Below, piece after piece: positions 43,293 to 56,223 of a stretch of 64,000 nt of DNA. The notes under the pieces are model-generated. The model saw only the letters and a list, made by a program, of their open reading frames with translations. It searched no databases and was not told the DNA's origin. Numbering within the stretch: the first letter of the stretch is position 1; each line of letters starts with the position of its first letter. The DNA is from Weissella confusa (GTDB lineage Bacteria; Bacillota; Bacilli; Lactobacillales; Lactobacillaceae). Where the stretch lies: the NCBI GenBank assembly GCA_001436895.1, contig JQAY01000002.1:200209-264208 (forward strand). Reading direction: 5' to 3'. The position numbers and the translations under genes were made by a program.

Positions 43293-43968
43293 ATTTAATC
43301 AAGTTTCATTCAATCGTAATGATAAACGTATTCTGAATGATATTTCAGCATCAATAGAACCCCAGCACATTACAACATTGATTGGACCAAACGGTGCTGG
43401 AAAAACAACCTTGCTGCAATTAATGACCGATGACTTACAGCCAACGGACGGCTTTATCACAGAGCGCCCAACGAAGATTGCGTTACTCGCACAAAAGAAC
43501 GAATTGTTTGAACCACTGACCGTTCGTGATCTCTTAACAATTAAACAACCAGACTTAGACAACCGCATCATCAGTGATTTACAACTAAAACCGCTGCTTG
43601 ATCAAAATATGATGACGCTATCTGGTGGGCAACAGCAACTTGCTTGGTTGGCCTTTGTGCTTCATCAAGCGCCAGATTTACTAATTCTTGATGAACCAAC
43701 CACATATTTAGACTTGCGGTACCAGCAAATCTTTCTCAAAACATTGCGACGCGTCCAAAAAGAGCGCCGTTTAACGGTTGTCATGGTACTACATGATTTA
43801 AATCAGGCGTTTACTTACAGTGATGCCATTTGGTTACTCAACAAATCGGGCGAATTGGCAACTGCTGACAAGCAAACTTTGCTAGATGAGGCCAAACTTT
43901 CCGCGGCTTTCCAAACGCCACTCAAAATTGTGTCTGTGGATGACCAAACATTAATCTTACCGGTATAA
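43285..43968 (+). CDS. Heme ABC importer ATP-binding protein
   Basis: 227 residues with Walker A (GPNGAGKTTLL), signature (LSGGQQQLAWLA), Walker B (LLILDEPTTYLD) and H-loop (VLHDLNQAF), of the FecE/FhuC class. It overlaps the permease and ends at a strong terminator, closing an operon of NEAT receptor, NEAT relay, binding protein, permease and ATPase. Confidence 0.9.
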   Translation: MLKFNQVSFNRNDKRILNDISASIEPQHITTLIGPNGAGKTTLLQLMTDDLQPTDGFITERPTKIALLAQKNELFEPLTVRDLLTIKQPDLDNRIISDLQLKPLLDQNMMTLSGGQQQLAWLAFVLHQAPDLLILDEPTTYLDLRYQQIFLKTLRRVQKERRLTVVMVLHDLNQAFTYSDAIWLLNKSGELATADKQTLLDEAKLSAAFQTPLKIVSVDDQTLILPV

Positions 43969-44005
43969 AAAAATGCGACTAGCACGTAGCTAGTCGCATT
44001 TTTAA
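43968..44005. terminator. Bidirectional terminator
   Basis: AAAAATGCGACTAGC and its complement around ACGTA, with T-runs on both sides. Confidence 0.85.
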
Positions 44006-44623
44006 TTACTTCTCAAAGAAAGTCTTCCATTGTGTGTTAATGTTGGCCTTCTTTTCTGCATTACCCCAGAACGGCACCTTCACAACACCTAGAACCTTGT
44101 CTTCGCTGACAAAGCCCCAGTAACGTGAGTCGTTTGAGACTGTACGGTGATCACCAAGAACGAAGTATTGTCCCTTTGGCACCTTAACCGTCTTTTGACG
44201 TTGCCAACCCATGTGGTCACCAAGTTCAGTCAAGCTTGACCAGTTACCAACGTTGTTAACCGTATTCGTTGCCGTTTGCTCAGATTCAGGAATGAAATCT
44301 TGATCAACAACCTTGCCGTTAACCTTGATAACACCGTTCACAGCGCTAACTGTGTCACCAGGCATACCAATTACACGCTTAACGTAGTCCTTGTGACCAT
44401 CAACTTCTGGATCTTCACCATAAGCATCAAATACCACGACACTTCCTCGGTGAACTTTGTCTGGCTTCAAGACAAATACGCGTTCGTTGTTCGTCAAATT
44501 AGGTTCCATTGAAGTTCCGTCAACACGGACCAACGTAAACCAGTAAGACTTAATCAAGAGCGCAATAATTAATCCGATAGCAATCGGAATAACCCAAGAC
44601 ATAATCTCGCGAAATGCTTTCAT
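44006..44623 (-). CDS. lepB: Signal peptidase I
   Basis: 205 residues: one N-terminal membrane segment, the catalytic serine in DGTSMEPNL (Ser38), the lysine general base in KDYVKRVIGMPGD (Lys82) and the conserved ending VLGDHRTVSNDSRYWGFV. It cleaves signal peptides on the outer face of the membrane. The ATG at 44623 follows AGGAG. It lies downstream of yidC but behind a terminator. Confidence 0.95.
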   Translation of the reverse strand: MKAFREIMSWVIPIAIGLIIALLIKSYWFTLVRVDGTSMEPNLTNNERVFVLKPDKVHRGSVVVFDAYGEDPEVDGHKDYVKRVIGMPGDTVSAVNGVIKVNGKVVDQDFIPESEQTATNTVNNVGNWSSLTELGDHMGWQRQKTVKVPKGQYFVLGDHRTVSNDSRYWGFVSEDKVLGVVKVPFWGNAEKKANINTQWKTFFEK

Positions 44624-44748
44624 GGGTGTTCTCCTATCATATATGTTTCTTACCCATAAGTTTAGCACACCTACCATGAAAAATTGTCCCAATAACAAGC
44701 GCCTTTACAAAACGTTCAGATTTTTTCAAGGTTCATTCACTGGTAGCA

Positions 44749-44781
44749 AAAAAGACACCGCAATAATTGCGGTGTCTTTAA
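44749..44781. terminator. Terminator after yidC
   Basis: AAAGACACCGCAAT and its complement around A, with T-run. Confidence 0.8.
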
Positions 44782-44784
44782 TAA

Positions 44785-45618
44785 TTAGCGCTTGTGACCA
44801 CGCTTTGCCTTACGGATAGCGCGTTCGCGATCCTTCTCGGCACGCTTCTTAGCTTCACGCTCACGACGAATTTCAAATGGGTTTTGAATCGTCCATGTTT
44901 GTGCAACTTGGAAGGCGTTTGAGACCACCCAGTACAATGACAAGGCTGATGGTACGTTAATGGCAAAAATGAAAATCATAATTGGCATAATGTACGTCAT
45001 TGACGTTGTCATGCTGTTCTTTTCAGGTTGTCCCATCATAACCAAGTATGATGAAGCGAACGTGAATAGGGCAGCCAAAATTGGCAAAATGAACAAGTGA
45101 TCGTGTTGACCAAGTTGTGCCCACAAGAAAGTTCCCGTTTCCAATTGCTTCGTCGTACGAATAGCCGTATACAAGGCAATCAAAATTGGCATTTGAACAA
45201 TCAAAGGCAAGAAACTAGCGAATGGATTTACACCAGCTTCCTTATATAGGGCACTTTGCTCAGCTTGCATTGCAGCCATTGACTCAGTATCACGATTTGG
45301 ATACTTTGCTTGGATAGCCTTCAAGGCAGGGGCAACTTCTTGCATCTTACGCATTGATTGCGTTTGATATACCATCAAAGGCAAAATCAAAAGACGAATC
45401 AATAGCGTAAAGGCGATAATTCCCAAACCATAGTTGTTACCAAACCAAGCTGACACACCCAAAATTGAGCGTGAGAAGTTGGCGATGATAACGCCATGCC
45501 AGAAACCAGACCCTGAAACCGAACCCTTAAACATCACACCGGCGATAATCATAATGATTAAAGCGATAGCTGCGGTAACTGTAGAACGCGTTGAAAATAC
45601 TTTCTTAGCAGACTGCAT
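44785..45618 (-). CDS. yidC: Membrane protein insertase YidC/OxaA
   Basis: 277 residues with five membrane segments, NYGLGIIAFTLLIRLLILPLM and FLPLIVQMPILIALYTAIR, and a basic C-terminal tail. Gram-positive YidC proteins are usually lipoproteins, but no lipobox Cys is present: the N-terminal segment reads IIMIIAGVMFKGS. The start follows GGAGA. It is the third gene of rpmH-rnpA-yidC. The jag gene that often follows is absent. Confidence 0.93.
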   Translation of the reverse strand: MQSAKKVFSTRSTVTAAIALIIMIIAGVMFKGSVSGSGFWHGVIIANFSRSILGVSAWFGNNYGLGIIAFTLLIRLLILPLMVYQTQSMRKMQEVAPALKAIQAKYPNRDTESMAAMQAEQSALYKEAGVNPFASFLPLIVQMPILIALYTAIRTTKQLETGTFLWAQLGQHDHLFILPILAALFTFASSYLVMMGQPEKNSMTTSMTYIMPIMIFIFAINVPSALSLYWVVSNAFQVAQTWTIQNPFEIRREREAKKRAEKDRERAIRKAKRGHKR

Positions 45619-45645
45619 CGATTTTCTCCATATAATATGTAGTTT

Positions 45646-46002
45646 TTATTTTTCGTCTTGATCGACAAACAAATTTGCCAACTTGAAGACGTGTTCCAAA
45701 TTCTTCTTGATGATCGCCATGTCTTGGTCATGAGCTGATGGACGGGCAATCACTAAGATATCGACATCTTGGCGCAAGTTTGGCTTAAATTCCAAAACGC
45801 TTTGACGAATACGACGCTTAACCCATACACGCTCATGACCACGCAACCCAACCTTCTTAGAAATAGAGATTCCCAAGCGGAAGTGGGTTGGTTGTTCACG
45901 CTCCATCGTGTAAACAATAAACATTTTGTTTGCGACCGAGTGATGTTGATCGAAGACTAATTGGAAATCAGCTTCCTTTTTAACACGGTAACTCTTACGC
46001 AT
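45646..46002 (-). CDS. rnpA: Ribonuclease P protein component
   Basis: 118 residues with the RnpA signatures RKSYRVKKEADFQLVFDQ, RLGISISKKVG and HERVWVKRRIRQSVLEF. It binds the catalytic RNA in tRNA 5' maturation. The ATG at 46002 follows TGGAG. It is downstream of rpmH. Confidence 0.95.
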   Translation of the reverse strand: MRKSYRVKKEADFQLVFDQHHSVANKMFIVYTMEREQPTHFRLGISISKKVGLRGHERVWVKRRIRQSVLEFKPNLRQDVDILVIARPSAHDQDMAIIKKNLEHVFKLANLFVDQDEK

Positions 46003-46038
46003 ATGTTTGCTCCAGACTTTTTTGAAGACAATAGAAAA

Positions 46039-46071
46039 CGCGTGATTCAGCCAAAATGGCCGAACCACGCG
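46039..46071 (-). terminator. Hairpin between rpmH and rnpA
   Basis: On the minus strand CGCGTGGTTCGGCC pairs (two G-U or mismatch positions) with GGCTGAATCACGCG around ATTTT and is followed by TTTTC. It may partly terminate, making rpmH more abundant than rnpA. Confidence 0.6.
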
Positions 46072-46110
46072 CGATCGTTATCAGTAATCCTAATAGAAGG
46101 CCTGACCTAA

Positions 46111-46245
46111 TTAGGCTGACAATACCTTGCGGCCCTTTTGGCGGCGACGTGCTAGCACCTTACGTCCGTTGCTAGTGCTCATGCGCTTACGGAAGCCGTG
46201 TACACGCTCGCGGTGACGCTTCTTAGGTTGGTATGTACGCTTCAT
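46111..46245 (-). CDS. rpmH: 50S ribosomal protein L34
   Basis: 44 residues, the complete L34 sequence ([18 protein letters not shown] at the start, [12 protein letters not shown] at the end). The start follows GGGAGG. It is divergent from dnaA across the origin. Confidence 0.97.
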   Translation of the reverse strand: MKRTYQPKKRHRERVHGFRKRMSTSNGRKVLARRRQKGRKVLSA

Positions 46246-46572
46246 GTGAATACACCTCCCATTCGTAGTTAGATTTGGCCTGCGGTTGGCAAGGCCAAAC
46301 CACAATTCGTATTTCAGTTTATCACGTAACTATCTACTTAGCAAGCTTTCTAAAGCACTTTATTTATTTTTAATAACTATTAAGAAAAGCAGCTTACAAA
46401 TAGTTTATCTAAAATTCACAGTTCCACCGTCAAATTCTAAAGTGCTTAACAATTTCTTTAAAAATTTAAATTTAAAAGTCGCAGGAGTTTTCCAGAAAGT
46501 AACGGAGCGTTATGTTGATAAAAATCAGCAATATAACAGCCTGTTAGTTTAGTTTTCCCCAATATCCACATT

Positions 46573-46937
46573 TTTTCCACATTCTCCACATGGTTGTACA
46601 AAACAGTCGCAACCCCCTTGTGAATATGTGGAAAACTCCCGAAAACCTTGTGTTATATGCACTGGCTTTTGCACAAATCCTTGTAAATAACTCAAAATCA
46701 GGCGACTTATCCACAGATTTCCACAGAAACCTCGTTTTTAAAATTCACACCGAGTTGATAACCTAAATTTAGATTTCCACAGGGTGTTAATATCACAAAA
46801 TGTTATTGGAAATTGCGGTAACCCTTGATACATAGGCAATATTACTTGTGGAAAACTTTTCCACAACCTGCTAAAATGGAATTTGTCGAATTGCGTCTTA
46901 ATTATTTCATTAATTTTGACGAACGTATTGTGGAAAA
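46573..46937. other. Origin region upstream of dnaA with DnaA boxes
   Basis: The gene-free stretch 46246-46991 contains matches to TTWTNCACA at 46573, 46627, 46667, 46707, 46847, 46857 and 46929; only 46707-46715 is the perfect TTATCCACA. Degenerate boxes lie between. The left part (46300-46560) is AT-rich. This is the standard oriC position between rpmH and dnaA. Confidence 0.85.
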
Positions 46938-46991
46938 CTTTCCACCCAAAGATTCCGATACCGTTATTTGTTATTTAAGGAGGTCGTCCAA

Positions 46992-48398
46992 ATGGATCCT
47001 GTCCAACTTTGGAACGCCATTAAAGAAGAACTGCGTGCCACAATCGCACAAACTTTTTCCTATGCTAACTACGTAGAAACATTAACGCCAGTAGCAGTAA
47101 TGGAAAACGAGAACAACACGCTGACTTTACAACTTGCAACGAATCACGAGCAGGTTGCTGAAGAATGGCAAGATACCAATAGTTCTTACAATCAAGCATT
47201 CATTCAAGCGGCAATGATTGCGACAAACAAATTGAATGGCACACCAACATTTGTCATTCCATCTGTTACGTTCCTAAAGCCACAACCAACCTCATTATTT
47301 GAGGAAACACCAACTGCGCCAGCTGCTGAACCGCAATCAAATGTTGAGATTTCAGCATCTGACTTCGTTACACAATCAATTTTGAATCCAGAATTCCGAT
47401 TCGAAACGTTTGTGTCTTCAGACGAAAACGGTGAAGCCTACGCTGTTGCACAAGCCGTGGCCGACAATCCTGGTACACAATGGAATCCACTTCTTATATA
47501 TGGAGGAGTAGGTTTGGGGAAGACCCACTTGATGCAAGCCATTGGTAATAAAGTTTTGGAGCGCAACCCCAGTGCAAAGGTAAAGTTCATCACGACTGAG
47601 GACTTTATCAACGACTTCACTGATGCGTTGCGTCGTGGTGCGAATGCAACTGAAGCATTCAAACAAGAATACCGTTCTGCCGATCTTCTATTAGTAGACG
47701 ATATTCAATTCTTAGCTGATAAGGACAAGATTCAGGAAGAATTCTTCCACACGTTTAATGCAATTACGCGTGAGAATCACCAAATTGTTCTGACATCTGA
47801 TAAGTTGCCTAAGGAAATCCCTGGTCTTGAGATGCGTTTGGTTACACGCTTTGCTCAAGGTTATTCAGCAAACATCACGAAGCCCGATTTGCCAACTCGT
47901 GTTGCGATCCTTCGTAATAAGGCTGAGCAAGAAAACCTCAACATTCCAAACGATGTGATTGATGAAATCGCAGCGGCCGTTGATACGAACGTCCGTGATT
48001 TGGAAGGTGTTTTCAACCAGGTTGCTGGTAAGTTGCGATTCGCAACGGCTCCTGTCACGGTTGAAACAGCGCGCGATATCTTGGAGACTATGAACTTCAA
48101 GCGTCAACGTGCGATTACGATTCCAATCATTCAAGAAACAGTGGCTAAGTTCTTTAACGTCACAGTACAAGACTTGAATGGTAAGAAGCGTAATAAGGAA
48201 ATTGTGGTGCCACGTCAAATCGCGATGTACATTGCACGTGAATTGACCCAAGACTCATTGCCACAAATTGGCCGTGCTTTTGGTGGTAAAGATCACACGA
48301 CTGTCATGCACTCAACTGAAAAAATTGAGAATGCGATTGAAAACGACGCCGTGCTAGCTGGCCAAGTTCAACAAATTCGTGAAGAGTTGAGCAATTAG
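46992..48398 (+). CDS. dnaA: Chromosomal replication initiator DnaA
   Basis: 468 residues: domain I MDPVQLWNAIKEELRATIAQ, AAA+ Walker A GGVGLGKTH, Walker B LLLVDDIQF, and domain IV with GRAFGGKDHTTVMHS, which recognises the DnaA boxes. The ATG at 46992 follows AAGGAGG. DnaA opens oriC and also regulates transcription. Confidence 0.98.
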   Translation: MDPVQLWNAIKEELRATIAQTFSYANYVETLTPVAVMENENNTLTLQLATNHEQVAEEWQDTNSSYNQAFIQAAMIATNKLNGTPTFVIPSVTFLKPQPTSLFEETPTAPAAEPQSNVEISASDFVTQSILNPEFRFETFVSSDENGEAYAVAQAVADNPGTQWNPLLIYGGVGLGKTHLMQAIGNKVLERNPSAKVKFITTEDFINDFTDALRRGANATEAFKQEYRSADLLLVDDIQFLADKDKIQEEFFHTFNAITRENHQIVLTSDKLPKEIPGLEMRLVTRFAQGYSANITKPDLPTRVAILRNKAEQENLNIPNDVIDEIAAAVDTNVRDLEGVFNQVAGKLRFATAPVTVETARDILETMNFKRQRAITIPIIQETVAKFFNVTVQDLNGKKRNKEIVVPRQIAMYIARELTQDSLPQIGRAFGGKDHTTVMHSTEKIENAIENDAVLAGQVQQIREELSN

Positions 48399-48439
48399 CA
48401 TCAATACCTATTGTGAATAATTCACGAACTACTAAAAAG

Positions 48440-48545
48440 TTTTCCACAGGTTTGTATACATAGACCAATCCTTGGTGTAATGGTCTAGTTTGACCTTTTC
48501 CACAGTATGCACACCCCTTATTATTATTATTATCTTTTTGTTTAT
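48440..48545. other. dnaA-dnaN intergenic origin element
   Basis: TTTTCCACA boxes at 48440-48448 and 48496-48504 are followed by an AT-rich TTATTATTATTATC tract, the usual place for duplex unwinding in Firmicutes. Confidence 0.65.
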
Positions 48546-48612
48546 AAATAAATCAGTCATTAAGGCGACGCATGCGCAGCATGCCGAGCAAAAAAAGCTT
48601 GAGGAGATTATC

Positions 48613-49743
48613 ATGCAATTTACAATTAATCGAGCTGTTTTCATCAAGGCTATGAATAACGTTAGCCGTGCTATTTCATCTCGTACATCAATGCCAATCC
48701 TAACGGGTGTTAAGTTGGTTCTCGATAACAATGGTTTGACGTTGACAGGATCAGATACAGATATCTCAATTGAAACGTTGATTCCAGTTACAGATGATCA
48801 AGCATCACTAACAATCCAAGAACCAGGTGCATTGGTTTTGCCAGCAGCCTTCTTCTCAAATATCGTTAAGCGTTTGCCAGGTGAAACATTCACGTTGTCA
48901 AACACAACTGGATTCCAAGCAAAGATCACTTCAGAGAATTCAGAATTTGATATTAATGGTCAAGATGCTAATAACTACCCACACTTGCCAGAAATTGAAG
49001 TGCGCAACGATTTGACTTTGCCATCAGAAACATTGAACGAAGTAATTGGTCAAACGGTTATCGCTGTTTCAAAGCAACTTAGCCAACCTATTTTGACAGG
49101 TGTGCACTTTATCTTGGCAGGCGGAAACTTGACTGCCGTTGCAACTGATCGTCACCGTTTGGCACAACGTACTGTCGCTTTGAGCGAATCAGATGTTGAT
49201 GCTGATATCATCGTGCCAGGTCCTTCATTGAACCAATTGCAAGCGATGCTTGATGAAGTTGAAACAGTTGATGTCCGTGTGGCCGAAAACCAAGTTATTT
49301 TCCAATTGGGTGCCAACACAACGTTCTACTCACGTTTGTTGGAAGGTAACTACCCAGATGCGTCACGTTTGATTCCAACTGAGAAGCGTACGACTTTGAC
49401 GATTAACGCACGTGACTTGTTGCAAACGATTGAACGTGCCGCTTTGTTGAGTCACGAAGGTCGTTCAAACGTTATCCAATTTACGGTTAGCGATGAGAAG
49501 TCATTGATTTCTTCTAACTCACCTGAAGTTGGTCGCGTTGAAGAGCAAATCTTTGCTGCTGAAACAGCTGGTGATGAATTGACGATTTCATTCAACCCTG
49601 ACTACATGCGTGAAGCATTGAAGTCATTTGGTGATGAGCAAATTCAAATTGGCTTTAAGACAGCTTTGGATCCATTTACATTGGTACCAACTAATAACGA
49701 AACAAACTTCATTCAACTAATTACGCCAGTTCGTACTTACTAA
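48613..49743 (+). CDS. dnaN: DNA polymerase III beta clamp
   Basis: 376 residues; begins MQFTINRAVFIKAMNNVSRA and carries the three repeated clamp domains, including QPILTGVHF, ATDRHRLAQRT and the closing FIQLITPVRTY. The ATG at 48613 follows GAGGAG; the earlier frame covers the unwinding tract. Confidence 0.97.
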   Translation: MQFTINRAVFIKAMNNVSRAISSRTSMPILTGVKLVLDNNGLTLTGSDTDISIETLIPVTDDQASLTIQEPGALVLPAAFFSNIVKRLPGETFTLSNTTGFQAKITSENSEFDINGQDANNYPHLPEIEVRNDLTLPSETLNEVIGQTVIAVSKQLSQPILTGVHFILAGGNLTAVATDRHRLAQRTVALSESDVDADIIVPGPSLNQLQAMLDEVETVDVRVAENQVIFQLGANTTFYSRLLEGNYPDASRLIPTEKRTTLTINARDLLQTIERAALLSHEGRSNVIQFTVSDEKSLISSNSPEVGRVEEQIFAAETAGDELTISFNPDYMREALKSFGDEQIQIGFKTALDPFTLVPTNNETNFIQLITPVRTY

Positions 49744-49751
49744 AATGATTT

Positions 49752-49803
49752 AAAAAGCCGAAAATCGCCGTTTAACGAAAAAACAGCGATTTTCGGCTTT
49801 TTT
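49752..49803 (+). terminator. Terminator after dnaN
   Basis: AAAAAGCCGAAAATCGC and its complement form a 17-bp stem with a 17-base loop and T-run. dnaA-dnaN is thus separated from yaaA-recF-gyrBA. Confidence 0.8.
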
Positions 49804-49853
49804 GTTTAATTTAATCTCTAACCGCTCAGACGCCCTCTGAATCCGGAATTACA

Positions 49854-49882
49854 TTGAATAATGCTAGAAAATAGCGTATAAT
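49854..49882 (+). promoter_or_regulatory. Promoter of yaaA-recF-gyrBA
   Basis: TTGAAT and TATAAT are 17 bases apart, 53 bases ahead of the yaaA start. Confidence 0.65.
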
Positions 49883-49935
49883 AGATTTACTTATGGAGAC
49901 ATTTCTCAGCTGGATTTTTTTCGGCAGAAAGGACA

Positions 49936-50174
49936 ATGCAATTGGCTACTGAAGTGCATATTCAAACGCCCTTTATTACACTAGGGCAACTATTGAAGGA
50001 AGAAAGCATTATCTCAACAGGTGGACAAGCTAAGTGGTACCTACGTGAGAACACGGTGCTTGTTAACCAAGAACCTGATGATCGTCGCGGTCGTAAGTTG
50101 TACCCTGGCGACATCGTGGCGGTACCATCCGGTGAGCGCTTTGTGATTAACGGGATGGGTGCTGAAGCAGACTA

Positions 50175-50175
<1 letters not shown>
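49936..50175 (+). CDS. yaaA: S4-domain RNA-binding protein YaaA
   Basis: 79 residues with the S4 domain: [20 protein letters not shown] and [19 protein letters not shown]. It is associated with ribosome assembly or DNA metabolism and is conserved between dnaN and recF. The stop overlaps the recF start by one base. Confidence 0.92.
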
Positions 50176-53287
<3,112 letters not shown>

Positions 53288-53330
53288 TGTTGTGTTAGCC
53301 ACAGCGTTAAACAACTAGAAAGGAACAAAA

Positions 53331-55928
53331 ATGGCTGAAGAAGAACAAAATAACAGCCGCATTAAGCCCGCCAAGCTTGGCGAGCAAATGCGAACGTCAT
53401 TCTTGGACTACGCGATGTCAGTTATCGTGGCTCGTGCTTTGCCTGACGTCCGTGATGGATTGAAGCCGGTTCACCGCCGTATCTTGTACGGAATGAACGA
53501 ATTGGGTGTGACGCCTGATAAGCAACACAAGAAGTCTGCTCGTATCGTCGGTGACGTTATGGGTAAGTATCACCCCCACGGTGACTCTGCTATTTACGAA
53601 TCAATGGTTCGTATGGCGCAAGATTTTAGTTACCGTTACATGTTGGTTGATGGTCACGGAAACTTCGGTTCTGTCGATGGTGACCCAGCTGCCGCCATGC
53701 GTTATACCGAGGCGCGTTTGAGCAAGATTGCGACAGAAATGCTTCGTGATATCAACAAGGATACGATTGATTTTGCTGATAACTACGATGGTACGGATCG
53801 TGAGCCGGTTGTTTTGCCAGCTCGTTTCCCTAACTTGCTAGTTAACGGTGCAAATGGAATCGCCGTTGGTATGGCAACAAACATTCCACCTCACAATTTG
53901 GGTGAAGTGATTTCTGCTATCCACATGTTGATGAACAACCCTGATGTGACAACTGCTGAGTTGATGGAAGCCGTCCCAGGACCTGATTTCCCAACTGGTG
54001 CGATTGTGATGGGAAAGTCTGGTATCCGTAAGGCGTACGAGACTGGTAAGGGTGTCGTAACGGTTCGTGCGAAGGTTGAAATCGAAACGGAAAAGTCTGG
54101 TAAGGAACGCATCATCGTGACTGAGTTGCCATACATGGTTAACAAGGCAAAGTTGATTGAGCGAATTGCTGAACTTGGACGTGAGAAGCGTATTGAAGGT
54201 ATCACCGCCGTTAACGATGAATCTGACCAAACAGGTTACCGTATTGCAATCGATATCCGTCGTGACGTTTCAGCTTCAGTTGTTTTGAACAACTTGTACA
54301 AGAACACGTTGATGCAAACTGGGTTCAGCTTTAACATGCTGGCCGTTCAAGATGGTCGTCCAAAGTTGTTGGGCTTGAAGGCAATGTTGGTTGCTTATCT
54401 TGAGCACCAACAAATCGTGGTTCGTCGTCGTACGGAATTCGAATTGCGTAAGGCTGAAGCACGTGCGCACATCTTGGAAGGTTTGCGTATTGCGTTGGAT
54501 CACATTGATGCAATTATCAGCATTATTCGTGGTTCAGAAACGTCAGAAATTGCGAAGAATCGTTTGATGTCTGATTACGCATTGTCAGATAAGCAAGCAC
54601 AAGCCATCTTGGACATGCGTTTGGTTCGTTTGACAGGTTTGGAACGTGGCAAGATTGAAGAAGAGTATCAAGGCTTGATGACAGCGATTGCTGACTACAA
54701 GGATATCTTGGCTAAGCCTGAGCGAATCGACGAAATCATCTACACTGAGTTGCTTGAAATTCAAGAGAAGTACGGCGATGAGCGTCGTACGGAATTGCAA
54801 ATCGGTGACGTGACAAGCATTGAAGATGAAGATTTGATTGAAGAAGAAGACATTATTGTGTCATTGACGAGTGGTGGTTACATCAAGCGTATGGCACAAA
54901 CTGAATTCCGTGCCCAAAACCGTGGTGGTCGTGGTGTTCAAGGAATGGGTGTTAACGATGATGACTTCATTGATCAATTGATTGGTACATCAACACACGA
55001 TACGTTGTTGTTCTTCACGAACGCTGGTAAGGTCTACAAGATGAAGGGATATGAAATCCCTGAATACGGCCGTTCAGCTAAGGGTATTCCAGTTGTTAAC
55101 TTGCTTGGAATCGAAGCTGGTGAGAGTGTTCAAACAGTCATCAACGTGCGTGGGGATGCTGCCGAAAGCAAGGATTACTTGTTCTTCACGACGCGCCTTG
55201 GACGTGTTAAGAAGACGCCGGTATCTGACTTTGGAAACATTCGTGCCCACGGTTTGAAGGCGATTACGTTGAATGATGATGATGAATTGATCAACGTTAT
55301 GATTACTGATGGTACTGAGAACTTGTTGATTGGTACGCATGGTGGTTATGCCGTTTCATTCAATGCGGAAGCCGTTCGTTCAATGGGACGTTCAGCAGCC
55401 GGTGTCCGTGGTATTACATTGCGTGACGACGACTTTGTTATCGGCGCTGAAGTCTTGAAGGACGAAGGTCACGTTTTGGTTATCACTGAAAAGGGATACG
55501 GAAAGCAAACGCCAGTCTCAGAATACCCAATCAAGGGTCGTGGTGGTAAGGGTATCAAGACAGCCCAAATCACTGAAAAGAACGGACCTTTGGCAGGTTT
55601 GGCGGTTGTTGACGGATCAGAAGATATCATGTTGACGACTAACAAGGGTGTTATGATTCGATTCACGGTGGATTCAGTTTCTGAAACTGGTCGTGCAACT
55701 CAAGGTGTGCGCGTAATCCGTTTGGATGATGACGCTGTGGTGGCAACCTTCGCTAAGGTTGAACACGAAGATGAGTCAGAAGATGCAACGCAAGACGGTG
55801 TAGCAACGACACCAGTTGTTGACCAAGCTGGCACTGATTTGCCGGATGCACCAGCAGCTGGTGAACAACCAGCTGAAGTAGCTGAGCTACTCGCACGTGC
55901 TGAAGACGATTCAGATTCACAAGAGTAA
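53331..55928 (+). CDS. gyrA: DNA gyrase subunit A
   Basis: 865 residues. The catalytic tyrosine is Tyr125 ([10 protein letters not shown]). The quinolone-pocket positions are Ser86 and Glu90 (HGDSAIYE), the usual residues. The C-terminal wrapping domain carries the GyrA box [10 protein letters not shown] and five further blade repeats, then an acidic Asp/Glu-rich tail. It follows gyrB by 43 bp and starts after AAAGGA. Confidence 0.98.
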   Translation: MAEEEQNNSRIKPAKLGEQMRTSFLDYAMSVIVARALPDVRDGLKPVHRRILYGMNELGVTPDKQHKKSARIVGDVMGKYHPHGDSAIYESMVRMAQDFSYRYMLVDGHGNFGSVDGDPAAAMRYTEARLSKIATEMLRDINKDTIDFADNYDGTDREPVVLPARFPNLLVNGANGIAVGMATNIPPHNLGEVISAIHMLMNNPDVTTAELMEAVPGPDFPTGAIVMGKSGIRKAYETGKGVVTVRAKVEIETEKSGKERIIVTELPYMVNKAKLIERIAELGREKRIEGITAVNDESDQTGYRIAIDIRRDVSASVVLNNLYKNTLMQTGFSFNMLAVQDGRPKLLGLKAMLVAYLEHQQIVVRRRTEFELRKAEARAHILEGLRIALDHIDAIISIIRGSETSEIAKNRLMSDYALSDKQAQAILDMRLVRLTGLERGKIEEEYQGLMTAIADYKDILAKPERIDEIIYTELLEIQEKYGDERRTELQIGDVTSIEDEDLIEEEDIIVSLTSGGYIKRMAQTEFRAQNRGGRGVQGMGVNDDDFIDQLIGTSTHDTLLFFTNAGKVYKMKGYEIPEYGRSAKGIPVVNLLGIEAGESVQTVINVRGDAAESKDYLFFTTRLGRVKKTPVSDFGNIRAHGLKAITLNDDDELINVMITDGTENLLIGTHGGYAVSFNAEAVRSMGRSAAGVRGITLRDDDFVIGAEVLKDEGHVLVITEKGYGKQTPVSEYPIKGRGGKGIKTAQITEKNGPLAGLAVVDGSEDIMLTTNKGVMIRFTVDSVSETGRATQGVRVIRLDDDAVVATFAKVEHEDESEDATQDGVATTPVVDQAGTDLPDAPAAGEQPAEVAELLARAEDDSDSQE

Positions 55929-55933
55929 AAATA

Positions 55934-55975
55934 AAGAGACATCATACAACGTACTGTGTGATGTCTCTTTTTGTA
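55934..55975 (+). terminator. Terminator after gyrA
   Basis: AAAGAGACATCA and its complement around 14 bases, then a TTTTTG tract. The remaining sequence to 56223 holds a promoter and a short ORF. Confidence 0.8.
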
Positions 55976-56079
55976 TATATGCATCTGTCTAATATTTAGG
56001 AATTGTTATTTTTGATTTATAGATATCGACTGTTATTTGGCTGATTAATATACTAAAATAGTAATTAATAATAATGAAA

Positions 56080-56107
56080 TTGTATGACGTTGACGTGTAG
56101 TTATAAT
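56080..56107 (+). promoter_or_regulatory. Promoter of the leader ORF and HTH regulator
   Basis: TTGTAT and TATAAT are 16 bases apart. Confidence 0.55.
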
Positions 56108-56178
56108 CCGAATGTATCATCTGTGGGACAAAGAAGTTTGCATAATATCACACTTACATTATGTAGAGGAGTATACTT

Positions 56179-56214
56179 ATGGGTGGTTATATGAGAAAAG
56201 TTAACGATAAGTAA
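56179..56214 (+). CDS. 11-codon leader ORF (MGGYMRKVNDK)
   Basis: An ATG preceded by GAGGAG at 7-base spacing opens an 11-codon frame ending in TAA 9 bases before the regulator's ATG. It is not hydrophobic and has no obvious secretion signal. It is too short to carry a known domain. It may couple translation or act as a regulatory leader. Confidence 0.5.
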   Translation: MGGYMRKVNDK

Positions 56215-56223
56215 GAGGTTTAT

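Noticed and set aside
46300..46552. 88-codon plus-strand frame between rpmH and dnaA
   Set aside because: Low-complexity AT-rich translation with no ribosome binding site; it lies in the origin region.
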